From Bdellovibrio sp047344985 (GTDB lineage Bacteria; Bdellovibrionota; Bdellovibrionia; Bdellovibrionales; Bdellovibrionaceae): a stretch of 64,000 nucleotides of DNA. Shown here piece by piece: positions 26,120 through 35,142 of this stretch (the stretch's first letter is position 1; every line of letters begins with the position of its first letter). The stretch is taken from positions 558,001-622,000 of the forward strand of contig NZ_CP178861.1 of NCBI RefSeq assembly GCF_047344985.1, in the 5' to 3' direction. The notes beneath the pieces are model-generated. The model had not been told where the DNA came from, did not search any database, and worked only from the letters and a program-made list of their open reading frames with translations. A program made the position numbers and the translations under genes.

Positions 26120-26204
26120 TCAAGAAGCCGAGAGAGTGCAGCTTTTAAAAGAACTCGTAAAGGAACAAGTGAAGAATGAAAATTCTAGTAATACAACTCG
26201 CTAG
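26031..26204 (+). CDS. Small overlapping gene, 57-residue coiled-coil-like peptide
   Basis: An ATG at 26031 has a strong ribosome binding site, GGAAGGAGC, six bases before it, within the 3' end of the first glycosyltransferase gene. The frame runs through the intergenic gap and 29 bases into the second glycosyltransferase gene. The product (MQKELDNYLSVALKRLEKAY onward) is highly charged with leucines at heptad spacing. It may be a real small protein or serve to couple translation of the two flanking genes. No homologue was recognised. Confidence 0.55.
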   Translation: MQKELDNYLSVALKRLEKAYNEILKTQSYNQEAERVQLLKELVKEQVKNENSSNTTR

Positions 26205-27636
26205 ACTTGGCGATATTTACATGACTTGGCCTGCGTTGCGCGCTCTTCGCCGCACGCATCCGAATGCAGAGATTCATTTCCTGACACGTCCTCGTTTTGA
26301 AGGCGCTGTCGAAGGGTTGACGGCTATTGACTGTCATAAGTCGTTGCCGGTGAGCACGATCTTAGCGCCTCTTGTGCAAGAAGACGCTGATATCGATACG
26401 TCTTTAGAAAGATTAAATGGTGTTATCGAAGATCTGCGTGCAGAAAACTATGATCACATCATTAATTTTACTTTTTCTCCGGTATCAAGTTATCTGACTC
26501 ACGCGATCAGTCACCTTCACACGACAGTGACAGGATATTCTCGCTACAACGACGGCACTTTGTGTTTGTCCGATGAAGTGAGTTCTTATTTTTATGCTCA
26601 AGTCGGAATTGGTAAAGCCAACCGCGTGCATTTGTCGGATGTCTTTGCTTCGATGTTAGATCTGCAATACACCGAAGAAGATTGGGCGGCGCCTCAGCTT
26701 GGCAATACGGCGATCTCTTTGCCGGATTGTTATATGGCGGTGCATGTCGGTGCCAGTGAAAAGCACAAGTCTTTAACTCCGCAAGCCTGGGGACGTGCGC
26801 TTAATTATTTTGCAAAACGCTATCAAGGTTTGCCGGTAGTTTTGATTGGTGCTCCTAACGAAATCGCATTGGCAAATGAAATTCAAAATGCAGCTCCGGA
26901 TGCACACTTCGTCAATCTTGTGGGGCAAACGAAAATTTCTGAACTCTTCTCTGTGATCCAAGAGGCAGAAATTCTAGTTGGTTGTGATAGTGCTCCGATT
27001 CACATGGCTTCATTGACGGATACTCCGACGTTCAATTTGAGTATCGGAAATGTGAATTTCTGGGAAACGGGACCGAAAGCCACGCTCGGTTTTATCTATC
27101 GTATTGAAGACGAAGCCACGTTGGTTCCTGAGCGTCTGGGCGAAATCTTGGCGATGTTGCTAGAAGGCCAAGTGGCTCCCGAACTTATCAATCGTAAAGG
27201 GGGTCTTGTCAGCTATGAAAGACCAGACACGGTTCTTGAGCGTTTTCAGTGGGATTTGGTGCAGGCTCTTTATTTGGGCGGTGCTTATCCCATGGCAGAA
27301 AGAATGGAAATTATTCAAGGAGCAATCCAGCTTCAGGACATCAATGCCTTTGCGATGGAGCAAATAGCGCTGGTTCCTGAGAAAGGTTTGCAAATTATTG
27401 GGCCTTTATTGGATCGTGCGGAAGAAGTTATTCAAAATATTAGCCAGATGGTGCCTGAATTGAGTCCTCTTATTAGCTGGTATCAAGCGGAGAAGGTCCG
27501 CATTGGCCCAGGAACTTTAGAGGAAATCTGTACCGCTGCTTTGAATGTTCATGATCGTTGGGCTCGCCACTTGGAAGCCTACATTCCTCACGAAGCTCTT
27601 ATGCAGGAAGAAGAGGGTGTCGATGGAACGCTTTAA
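26176..27636 (+). CDS. Family 9 glycosyltransferase (heptosyltransferase-like), second copy
   Basis: The 486-residue protein begins MKILVIQLARLGDIYMTWPAL and contains the GT9 signature VGCDSAPIHMASLTDTPTFNL (about 272-292). It shares its plan with the preceding enzyme, including a long helical C-terminal extension (about 345-486), but lacks the cysteine cluster. The two are probably diverged duplicates acting in the same sugar transfer pathway. Its last 14 bases overlap the next gene. Confidence 0.85.
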   Translation: MKILVIQLARLGDIYMTWPALRALRRTHPNAEIHFLTRPRFEGAVEGLTAIDCHKSLPVSTILAPLVQEDADIDTSLERLNGVIEDLRAENYDHIINFTFSPVSSYLTHAISHLHTTVTGYSRYNDGTLCLSDEVSSYFYAQVGIGKANRVHLSDVFASMLDLQYTEEDWAAPQLGNTAISLPDCYMAVHVGASEKHKSLTPQAWGRALNYFAKRYQGLPVVLIGAPNEIALANEIQNAAPDAHFVNLVGQTKISELFSVIQEAEILVGCDSAPIHMASLTDTPTFNLSIGNVNFWETGPKATLGFIYRIEDEATLVPERLGEILAMLLEGQVAPELINRKGGLVSYERPDTVLERFQWDLVQALYLGGAYPMAERMEIIQGAIQLQDINAFAMEQIALVPEKGLQIIGPLLDRAEEVIQNISQMVPELSPLISWYQAEKVRIGPGTLEEICTAALNVHDRWARHLEAYIPHEALMQEEEGVDGTL

Positions 27637-28306
27637 AGTTTCAGGTCAGGAACTTCGCAATTTTTATAAAGAGAACGTAGCATTGGGCCGTGTGTTCAGT
27701 GATATCGAACAGGATTTGCGTTCAACAAACCAAGTGGTGTGTCGTTACGTCATCAATGGTTTGGAAATCGCCGAATCCGACGAAGCTCGTTTTTCGACCG
27801 TGACTTTGGCGGAAATTGAAACGCTGGAATACCTTACGGAAAACAGCCGTGACATCACAGCCATTGTTTTAAAAGGTTGGATCGAAGCATTGCCGGAGCT
27901 GATTGAAAGCACCGAACATTTGGCGCAAAGAATGCGTGCTCAAGGCTTGAGCGGTCTTTTAAAACCGATTCACGATCTTGTACAAAACTGTGAGTTCCTT
28001 ATCGACAGCACAATGACGATCAAGGCCACCATGGGCGATCAATTCTTGGTCGCTAGTCCAGTGAACTGGTTCAAGGCCGAAGAAGAGAGTAAGAAAACTG
28101 TGACTGAGGCTTTGCGCGCCTTGGAAAATAAGGATTTTGTTCTTTTAGCGGATGTCCTAGAGTATGATTTGAACAATGTTCTGCAAATGTGGTTAGATCA
28201 TTTGCGGGTGTTGGAGAAGTCACTTCATGGGGAATACGCAGGGTCTCATATCGATTCCGAACAAACTGGATCCCATTCTATGGGTCGGAAACGTATCGCC
28301 AATTAG
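27623..28306 (+). CDS. Helical protein of unknown function
   Basis: The 227-residue soluble product is predicted to be largely helical with many acidic residues and has no export signal. No domain was recognised. ATG 27623 is chosen because GAGGGTG lies just upstream; a longer frame from 27545 lies within the glycosyltransferase gene and has no such site. It overlaps the glycosyltransferase at its 5' end and the histidine kinase at its 3' end, so it is tightly coupled to both. Confidence 0.6.
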   Translation: MERFKVSGQELRNFYKENVALGRVFSDIEQDLRSTNQVVCRYVINGLEIAESDEARFSTVTLAEIETLEYLTENSRDITAIVLKGWIEALPELIESTEHLAQRMRAQGLSGLLKPIHDLVQNCEFLIDSTMTIKATMGDQFLVASPVNWFKAEEESKKTVTEALRALENKDFVLLADVLEYDLNNVLQMWLDHLRVLEKSLHGEYAGSHIDSEQTGSHSMGRKRIAN

Positions 28307-30263
28307 ACTTCCGCATTTCTTCCCGTTTCAAAAGCGGGAAGTGGAGATTATTTTTAGGGCCTCGTGCGAAGAGGCCCTTTTGCTTTTAAAAACCAAAAAG
28401 TTTTCCTCGATCTTAGTCCAGGATATTGGTGCTGGTGAAGGTCTGGAGTTTTTAGTCCAAGCTCGTTTGTATCAACCTATGGCTCCTCGAATTTTAATTG
28501 CCGCCGATCTCACCGAACAAGAAGTGCGTGAAGGCATCAATAAAGCGCAAGTATTTCGATTTATGCGCTGGCCTCTGAGCGAAAGAGAAGTATGGACACA
28601 GCTTGAAAATGCTTTGCAAAAGCATTCCACGTACTTGTCTCGTTCATTGCTCTTAAGAGAATCTTCTTATCAAAACAAACAGCTCGAAGCTTTGACCAAC
28701 TCTCTTGAGGGCATGGTGGAAGAGCGCACTCAGTACATCGAAATGTCTCACCGTGAAGAAAGTGAAAAGCTCAATCGCGAAAGACAGCTCATTCGTTTTA
28801 TTAAAGATCTTGCAACACAGACGTCCTTTGAAGACATCTTAGGAATTTTAAGAAAAGAGCTGCGCAAATTTCATAAAATGGGTGATCCGATCCTGGCGTA
28901 CCGCTTGGGTGGTGGAAAAACTTTCTTTTTGAGTTTTCAGTTGGGTCATTTTACGCAAACCGAAACGATGACTCATTTCGAGTTTCCGAAAACAGCGCAG
29001 GTTCCCAGTGCGGAACTTGTTAGATATTTTGCCAATCACTTTGGTCGTCCGTTTATCAAAGCGTATGTTGTTCCGATGGAGCTTCGTCTGACCAGTCACT
29101 TTGTGGGTGGTGAAGGTGAAGCCATTTTGTGTGTTGAAAACTCTCTTTCAGATAAAGAGATGGGGCCATTTGTTGATTTTATGGCAGACCGTATGCGTCC
29201 GCTCAGCATGGCTTTGGACCGCGTGCTTTTAGAAAATCAGCTTTCAAGTTTCTCTTATCGTTGGGAAAAAACCTTCGATGGGATGCGCGATCCTATTGCG
29301 ATCGTCGACGTGGAATACAACGTCGTGCGCGCGAACCGCAAATTCACGGATAAGTTTTTGCAACATAAGTGTTACGAAAGTTTTGCGCATAAAAAATCAG
29401 CTTGCGAGGGATGCCCGGTGCCGCAAGCATTGAAAGACGGTCGCCCGCAGGCAGGGCAAATTCAAGTCGACGGACGGGTATATCAAGTGCACAGCTATCC
29501 GGTTTTGCTGGATCACGGCAGTCGTCCGACAAATGTTGTGAATCAGTATGTGGATATCACGCAGTCTCGCGAGCTTTATCTGCAAATGCTTCAAAGTGAA
29601 AAAATGGGCGCCATCGGTATGCTTGCGGGAAATATCGCCCACGAATTGAATAATCCTCTGACGGGCCTTCGCTCTTTGACACAAGTTCTTTTGCAGGAGT
29701 CTCCGAAAGAGGGAAATCTGCACGCCGATCTTTTAGAGATTGAAAAAGCCACGGCACGTTCGCAGAGAATTATTAAAAATCTCCTCGATTTTTCGAAAGG
29801 CGAAGATCAGCCGTCAGAATATATCAGCGTTGATGAAGTCATCGAAAGAACTTTGCCGATGTTGAAGTCGGCTTTGCGTCTGCATCGTTTGGAAGTCGAT
29901 TTAGAAACTTTAGGCAGCAGTGTCTTCGTTGAGCCGCATCTATTACAACAGGTTGTATTTAATCTGATTAACAACGCTTGTCAGGCAATGAAAGACCCAG
30001 GTCGTTTGCGTGTCGTGACAAAAGCGGAATCAGGAAAAGTTTTGATTGAGATTGAAGACACAGGGCCGGGCATTCCGCTTGAGATTCAACGACGCATCTT
30101 TGAACCTTTCTTTACGACAAAAAAAGAAGGACACGGGACAGGTCTTGGGTTAAGTATGTCTAAGTCCATCATTGAAAAATTCGGGGGCACCATCCAGTTT
30201 CGTAACGTGGAACCTCATGGCAGTTGTTTCACCATCGTGCTCCCACAAAAGCGTCCGGAGTAA
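28227..30263 (+). CDS. Soluble sensor histidine kinase with degenerate receiver and PAS domains
   Basis: The 678-residue kinase has no transmembrane helix. The N-terminal 120 residues fold like a receiver but lack the acidic pocket. A coiled coil (about 140-190), a GAF-like region (about 195-335) and a PAS domain with a CEGCP cysteine motif (about 355-445) follow. HisKA carries H472 in IAHELNNPL, and the HATPase has NLINNACQAM, DTGPGIP and GTGLGLS. The next gene encodes a stand-alone receiver, the natural partner. GGAGAAG precedes the ATG; the 5' end overlaps the preceding gene by 80 bases. Confidence 0.88.
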   Translation: MGNTQGLISIPNKLDPILWVGNVSPIRLPHFFPFQKREVEIIFRASCEEALLLLKTKKFSSILVQDIGAGEGLEFLVQARLYQPMAPRILIAADLTEQEVREGINKAQVFRFMRWPLSEREVWTQLENALQKHSTYLSRSLLLRESSYQNKQLEALTNSLEGMVEERTQYIEMSHREESEKLNRERQLIRFIKDLATQTSFEDILGILRKELRKFHKMGDPILAYRLGGGKTFFLSFQLGHFTQTETMTHFEFPKTAQVPSAELVRYFANHFGRPFIKAYVVPMELRLTSHFVGGEGEAILCVENSLSDKEMGPFVDFMADRMRPLSMALDRVLLENQLSSFSYRWEKTFDGMRDPIAIVDVEYNVVRANRKFTDKFLQHKCYESFAHKKSACEGCPVPQALKDGRPQAGQIQVDGRVYQVHSYPVLLDHGSRPTNVVNQYVDITQSRELYLQMLQSEKMGAIGMLAGNIAHELNNPLTGLRSLTQVLLQESPKEGNLHADLLEIEKATARSQRIIKNLLDFSKGEDQPSEYISVDEVIERTLPMLKSALRLHRLEVDLETLGSSVFVEPHLLQQVVFNLINNACQAMKDPGRLRVVTKAESGKVLIEIEDTGPGIPLEIQRRIFEPFFTTKKEGHGTGLGLSMSKSIIEKFGGTIQFRNVEPHGSCFTIVLPQKRPE

Positions 30264-30266
30264 GTT

Positions 30267-30620
30267 TTGAAAATTCTGATCGTTGATGATGAAGCTCTAG
30301 TTCGTCGCTCTTTAAGTCGTGCTTTAAAAAGCAAAGGCTATGATGTGATGGAAGCTGTGAATGGCACGGAAGGTTTGCAGTCCTGGAAAACATGGCATCC
30401 GGATTTGGTTTTTCTTGATGTTTTGATGCCGGGTCTAACGGGACCTGAAGTGCTCAAAGAAATCGGTGCTACAGGAAACGCGAAAGTGATTTTGATGTCA
30501 GCGTTTTCTGGAGAGCACAATATGCAAACGGCTCAGCAGATGGGAGCCAACCTTTTTGTGCCGAAACCTTTTGAAGATATATTCGCCATCGTAAAAATGG
30601 CTGAGGAATTGTTAACATGA
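30267..30620 (+). CDS. Single-domain response regulator (CheY-like)
   Basis: A 117-residue receiver domain without an output domain: acidic pocket DDE at 7-9, phospho-acceptor D51 in VFLDVLMPG, the conserved serine in ILMSAFS and lysine in PKPFE. It starts with TTG three bases after the kinase stop and overlaps rsmD by four bases. It probably receives phosphate from the adjacent kinase and acts by protein contact, as stand-alone receivers do. Confidence 0.9.
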   Translation: MKILIVDDEALVRRSLSRALKSKGYDVMEAVNGTEGLQSWKTWHPDLVFLDVLMPGLTGPEVLKEIGATGNAKVILMSAFSGEHNMQTAQQMGANLFVPKPFEDIFAIVKMAEELLT

Positions 30621-31195
30621 GAATTATCGCGGGCAAGTATCGTGGACATCAGTTGGTGGCGTTTAAGGCGGATCACATTCGCCCGACCACAGACCGCGTG
30701 AAAGAAACGTTGTTTAATAAAATTCAGTTTCATATCGAAGGAGCCAAAGTCGTCGATCTTTTTTGTGGCACAGGCAACTTAGGGATCGAAGCCCTTTCCA
30801 GGGATGCCACTTTTTGCACTTTCGTGGAAAAAAATCCGAAGTCGTTGACGATCACTCGTCAGAATTTGGAGAAGCTCAAGGTTCCCGGTGATCAGTATAA
30901 AATTATTAATATGGATGTGATTGCGTATTTGAAATCCTACAAGGGAGAACCCTTTGACGTGATTTTAGCGGATCCTCCATTCACTGAAAAAATGGCTCAC
31001 GCCGTAATGGAAACTGCTAGTCAAAGCGAAGGTTTTGGTGCGCATACAATTATGGCAATTGAGTCAGAAAAAAAAGAACGCATGGAAGAGCGTTATGGTG
31101 CTTTGGTTCGTTATAGCCAAAAGGACTACGGGGACAAGTATTTGAATTTGTTCTGCCATGAAAGCGCTTTAGAGGAAGGCGAAAGCAATGAGTAA
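30617..31195 (+). CDS. rsmD: 16S rRNA (guanine966-N2)-methyltransferase
   Basis: The 192-residue enzyme has the RsmD opening MRIIAGKYRG, the RPTTDRVKETLFN motif, the S-adenosylmethionine loop DLFCGTGNLGIEAL (47-60) and the catalytic DPPF motif (about 119-122). It methylates G966 of 16S rRNA in the assembled 30S subunit. It overlaps the response regulator upstream and coaD downstream; rsmD-coaD is a common pairing. Confidence 0.93.
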   Translation: MRIIAGKYRGHQLVAFKADHIRPTTDRVKETLFNKIQFHIEGAKVVDLFCGTGNLGIEALSRDATFCTFVEKNPKSLTITRQNLEKLKVPGDQYKIINMDVIAYLKSYKGEPFDVILADPPFTEKMAHAVMETASQSEGFGAHTIMAIESEKKERMEERYGALVRYSQKDYGDKYLNLFCHESALEEGESNE

Positions 31196-31670
31196 AATCG
31201 CGGTTTATCCTGGAAGTTTTGATCCGATCACGATGGGACACGTTGATATCATCAACCGCATTGCTCGTCAGTACGATCAAGTGATTGTTCTTGTGGCGCA
31301 GTCTTCGCAAAAGCAATCCATGTTCACGGCCGAAGAACGCAAAGCTTTGATTGAAAAATCTTTATCGCATTTAAAGAATGTAAAGGTCGATATTTTTGGT
31401 GGACTCACTGTAGAGTATATGAAAAAAGCGAACTCACAGGTCATCGTCAGAGGCCTTCGTGCCGTGGTTGATTTTGAATACGAAATGACGATGGCGAACA
31501 TGAACAGAAAAATCGCGCCGGAAATTGAAACGCTGTTGGTTTTTGCAAGCCCCGAGTACTACTACATTTCATCTCGTGGGGTGAAAGAGCTGGCGATTAA
31601 CGGCGGTGCTTTAAAAGATTTGGTTCCTGAATGTGTGATCGAGGCATTAGAAAAGAAGATTAAAAAATAA
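31188..31670 (+). CDS. coaD: Phosphopantetheine adenylyltransferase
   Basis: The 160-residue enzyme makes dephospho-CoA in coenzyme A synthesis. The nucleotidyltransferase signature YPGSFDPITMGHVDI (residues 7-21, with H18) and the second motif YISSRGVKELA near residue 127 match CoaD. Length and order after rsmD are standard. It overlaps rsmD by eight bases. Confidence 0.95.
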   Translation: MSKIAVYPGSFDPITMGHVDIINRIARQYDQVIVLVAQSSQKQSMFTAEERKALIEKSLSHLKNVKVDIFGGLTVEYMKKANSQVIVRGLRAVVDFEYEMTMANMNRKIAPEIETLLVFASPEYYYISSRGVKELAINGGALKDLVPECVIEALEKKIKK

Positions 31671-31681
31671 AGGAGTGAGAG

Positions 31682-32884
31682 TTGATTCAGCTTTCAAAAA
31701 GAGCCCAAAATTTGAAGACCTCTCCAACATTGTTCCTGGTCGCCAAAGCTCGTGAGCTGGCTTCACAAGGACATGACGTGATCTCCCTCACAGTCGGCGA
31801 GCCTGACTGGCCGACATTCAAAGCTCCTTCGGATGCGGGTATTGAAGCGATTCAAAAAGGGATCACAAAATACACTCCTGCCAATGGCACGATCGAACTT
31901 CGCAAAGCCATTTCTGAAAAAATTAAAACTGAGTTGGGATTTGATTATACTCCCAAAGAAATCACGGTCGCGTCAGGTGCGAAGTATATTATCTTCGCTG
32001 CTTTGCAGATGCTTTGCTCGCCTGGGGATGAAGTGATTGTCGCGACTCCTTACTGGGTGAGTTACCCGACAATGATTGAGCTTGCTGATGGAGTGCCTCA
32101 CATTGTGGAGTGTGGTGAAGAGGAAAATTTCAAAATCACCCCGGCCTTACTGGAAAAAGCCATCAACTCAAAAACAAAAGCATTTTTATTCTGCTCCCCA
32201 AGCAATCCAACGGGACTTCAATATTCCGCTGAAGAATTAAAAGCTCTGGCGGAAGTTTTAAGAAGACATCCGCAGGTTGCAATTATTTCTGATGATATTT
32301 ACAACCGTTTGGTTTTTGATGGTACTAAAGTAGCTCCGCATATTTTGCAGGTGGCACCTGACTTGCGTGATCGCACCGTTTTGGTGAACGGCGGATCTAA
32401 AGCCTACTCGATGACAGGATGGCGCATTGGTTGGGCTGCGGGACCTGAAAGATTGATTACGGCGATGGCTGATTATCAAAGTCAGTCAACAGGATCTCCT
32501 TCAAGCATTTCGCAACATGCTTTATTGGCAGGTCTTAAAGTCAGTGAATCGGACATTTCCGAAGTCGTGCATAAATTGATCGCGCGAAAAGAATCTGGAA
32601 TGAAAGAACTTTCTTCGGTGTCGCACTTCAAAGTCGCGGAACCGCAAGGGGCTTTTTATTTTTGGGTGGATATTCGCTCTTGCCTGGGCAAAACATACAA
32701 AGACCGTTTGATCCGCACTTCGAAAGACTTCTGCGATATCTTGCTTGAAACTTTCTATGTGGCGACAGTTCCAGGTGCAGAGTGTGGCACCGAAGGATTT
32801 ATGCGTTTAAGTTTCGCCGTTTCAGAAGAAACAATGAAACGGGCCATTGTGAGAATGAAAGACTTTGTCGGGCAGCTAGTTTAG
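31682..32884 (+). CDS. Class I/II pyridoxal-phosphate aminotransferase, aspartate aminotransferase type
   Basis: The 400-residue enzyme has the cofactor lysine K240 in NGGSKAYSMTGWRIGW, N175 in SPSNPTG, D204 in ISDDIY and a substrate-binding arginine near the C-terminus in MRLSFA. This is the bacterial aspartate/prephenate aminotransferase type. It should swap amino groups between aspartate or aromatic substrates and 2-oxoglutarate. It starts with TTG after AAAGGAG and lies 11 bases behind coaD. Confidence 0.9.
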   Translation: MIQLSKRAQNLKTSPTLFLVAKARELASQGHDVISLTVGEPDWPTFKAPSDAGIEAIQKGITKYTPANGTIELRKAISEKIKTELGFDYTPKEITVASGAKYIIFAALQMLCSPGDEVIVATPYWVSYPTMIELADGVPHIVECGEEENFKITPALLEKAINSKTKAFLFCSPSNPTGLQYSAEELKALAEVLRRHPQVAIISDDIYNRLVFDGTKVAPHILQVAPDLRDRTVLVNGGSKAYSMTGWRIGWAAGPERLITAMADYQSQSTGSPSSISQHALLAGLKVSESDISEVVHKLIARKESGMKELSSVSHFKVAEPQGAFYFWVDIRSCLGKTYKDRLIRTSKDFCDILLETFYVATVPGAECGTEGFMRLSFAVSEETMKRAIVRMKDFVGQLV

Positions 32885-33553
32885 ATGAAAAAAAAGAACC
32901 TTTATTTTTTACTGATTGTGATCGCTGTAGGAATTTTATTTCTGATTTTGGGCGATGATGATTTTCAAGAAAAATGGGTTCCTCAATCCTTTCGCAAAAG
33001 TGTTTCAAAAAATATTGCGATCACCGAAGGCACAGTTTCCCAAGTTCAAGGTGGATCTTCTGAGGGAAATGAAGTCGCGAATATTTCTAAAGTCAGCGCT
33101 GCCTTCATTCAGTGGTTTGAAAACGAAGCTCGCGACATGGAAAAGTCTTCTGCAGATCCGAGGGGCAAAGAGGCACAGCTTAAAGAGGCCGTTCAAAAGA
33201 TGGAACCTTTTGAGGTGCAGTATCTGAAAGAAAAATCCTTAAATATGAACCAATCCGCGAATAATCGTATTCTCGCGGTGTATTTAATGACTTTGGCTCC
33301 TGAAGTGACGTCGGGGGCTTTGAGCGAAATCGCGCAAGCTCCCTTGGCAATGCAAGGGGAACACCCGGTGCATTCTCCGGAAGAGACTTTGGCGGCTCAA
33401 GAGAAGTCTTTGCGTCGTATGGCGATCGATTCTTTGATTGAGCAGGCCCGCAAGGATGAAGTCCGCCGTGAGCAAGTAAAGAACGTCATCAGTCAAATTA
33501 CAGACCGCTCTTTGCGCGAATATGCCGAAAGAAGCTTTGCCAAGCTCAAATAA
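32885..33553 (+). CDS. Membrane-anchored protein of unknown function
   Basis: The 222-residue product has an N-terminal signal anchor (about residues 5-22) and a helical periplasmic region of about 200 residues that reads like short HEAT-type helices. No family was recognised. It starts directly after the aminotransferase stop and ends the operon. The gap after it holds a TATAAT box (33578-33583) and a tandem TCTTTTGAA repeat (33621-33638) upstream of the next gene. Confidence 0.6.
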   Translation: MKKKNLYFLLIVIAVGILFLILGDDDFQEKWVPQSFRKSVSKNIAITEGTVSQVQGGSSEGNEVANISKVSAAFIQWFENEARDMEKSSADPRGKEAQLKEAVQKMEPFEVQYLKEKSLNMNQSANNRILAVYLMTLAPEVTSGALSEIAQAPLAMQGEHPVHSPEETLAAQEKSLRRMAIDSLIEQARKDEVRREQVKNVISQITDRSLREYAERSFAKLK

Positions 33554-33676
33554 GTAATAGCTGAGATTAAGAAGATTTATAATAATTTTGTACTGCTGCA
33601 TTATTAGTCTTTTTTCGTGATCTTTTGAATCTTTTGAATAAGATCCCCTGCAAGTTTTCATAACAGAGGGGAAATT

Positions 33677-35038
33677 ATGAAAAGACTTGTTTTGCTATTA
33701 AGCTTTATCGTGGGCTTTACAGGTTCCACGGCTCTTGCAGCGGACTGCGTTTCTAAAGCAGAAATGACAGAGATCGCTTCTCACTTCACACAATTCAGAG
33801 ACCTTGCAAGAAAAGATTTCTGTTTTGACGGTTCACAAACTTCGAACTTGATTGCCACAATCATGTTCATGAGAAAAACGGCTTTCGAAGCCGACATGCC
33901 AAAAAGTTCGGATGAACTTTTCTCAGGCCGTTTCTCACAAAGCTGGTACAACTACTTCATCGGTCGCATCGATGATCTTGATGTGCAAAGCAGCTGTCCA
34001 AAAGGTGTAGGCGCTTACGTTTACGGTTTTGGTAACACAATGTACATCTGTCCAATGATGTTGACGGATGCATTCTCGGCTTTGGATCGCGCAAGTGTGT
34101 TCATGCATGAGGCTCGTCACATTGACGGTTATCCTCATACAACATGCTCTCGCGGCGCTCGCAAAGGTTTGCAAGGCGCTTGTGACGTGCGTATTTCTGA
34201 CGGTGGCTCTTATGCCGTGACTGTGGAAACTTACGCTCAGCTTGCAAAATACGCGACAGATCTTCATCCGGCGTTGAAAGCTTACTCTTTGGCTTCTGCT
34301 GTGACTTATGCGGATGAAGCGTTTGAAACTCCGGCACGTGTAGATCGTCAAGATGAACTTCTTTTGATGAGCAATACAAAAGGTTTCTTCTCTTTGGATG
34401 TAACAAAGAGCAACCGTGTAGAAACTTTGGGTGACACTCCAGCTTTGGGTCACATTGTTTCTCGTGCTCAGCACTTGATCTTGTTCCCTGAAGATAAAAA
34501 TCTTCCGGCGGAATACCTCTTCACGAAAAATGAAGGCAAGATTTCTCAAGCGGCAGGGGAAGCTGCGATTGAGTACAACTCACAAACTCCGGCACAAAGA
34601 GCAGAGCTTGTGGACTTGCATATTGGTGCTCAATGGATGGCGAAGGTTTACGCTGATAAAGTGAAGTTCACATGCGATCCGCGCGCGGCGACTGTGAATG
34701 AGCTTCCAATGAACGGTGCAAAGGCCGTTGGTATTTTGTACGTGAATGGTTACGACCGTACGTCTCGTTTGAATTACTTGATGGCGGATGATGGCAACGT
34801 GTACGAATTCGGTTGCACAGAGTCTTTCAGACCGTTCTTACGCGCTTCTTCTATGAAGCTTGATAAGAACTTCAAACGCATCCACAAAGTGGGCAATATC
34901 GTTGTGGGTTTGACTTACGACGGTCACTTGTTCCAAATCGATGGAACTAAAACAATTGCGATCCAAACGGCGATCGACGGCCAAATCTATGAAATTGCGC
35001 CTCGTCAGTCTTACGGATTCTTTAATTCTGCGAACTAA
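33677..35038 (+). CDS. Secreted protein with a metzincin-type zinc motif
   Basis: The 453-residue protein has a signal peptide (1-21, ending ALA). Residues 144-154 read HEARHIDGYPH, which fits the extended metzincin zinc motif HExxHxxGxxH with H144, E145, H148 and H154. Cysteines before and after it could form disulfides. The C-terminal third contains short repeated strands (for example GNVYEF, GHLFQI, GQIYEI) that resemble a beta-propeller. It may be a secreted protease, but the fold outside the motif was not recognised. GAGGGG precedes the ATG. Confidence 0.55.
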   Translation: MKRLVLLLSFIVGFTGSTALAADCVSKAEMTEIASHFTQFRDLARKDFCFDGSQTSNLIATIMFMRKTAFEADMPKSSDELFSGRFSQSWYNYFIGRIDDLDVQSSCPKGVGAYVYGFGNTMYICPMMLTDAFSALDRASVFMHEARHIDGYPHTTCSRGARKGLQGACDVRISDGGSYAVTVETYAQLAKYATDLHPALKAYSLASAVTYADEAFETPARVDRQDELLLMSNTKGFFSLDVTKSNRVETLGDTPALGHIVSRAQHLILFPEDKNLPAEYLFTKNEGKISQAAGEAAIEYNSQTPAQRAELVDLHIGAQWMAKVYADKVKFTCDPRAATVNELPMNGAKAVGILYVNGYDRTSRLNYLMADDGNVYEFGCTESFRPFLRASSMKLDKNFKRIHKVGNIVVGLTYDGHLFQIDGTKTIAIQTAIDGQIYEIAPRQSYGFFNSAN

Positions 35039-35088
35039 TTAAGTTTGCACGGCCCACACAAGGCTGAGGGCTTAAGGCCCGGAACAAT

Positions 35089-35120
35089 AAAAAAAGGCGA
35101 ACTCAGTGTTCGCCTTTTTT
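35089..35120. terminator. Bidirectional terminator
   Basis: GGCGAAC (35096-35102) and GTTCGCC (35108-35114) form a 7-bp stem extended by an A tract on the left (35089-35095) and a T tract on the right (35115-35120). It serves both the 33677-35038 gene and the convergent lipoprotein gene. Confidence 0.9.
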
Positions 35121-35142
35121 ATTTTTAAATTGGATCTTCTGC

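Noticed and set aside
33935..34549. 204-codon minus-strand frame within the metzincin-motif gene
   Set aside because: Antisense shadow with arginine- and cysteine-rich low-quality translation; the sense gene has a signal peptide and ribosome binding site.
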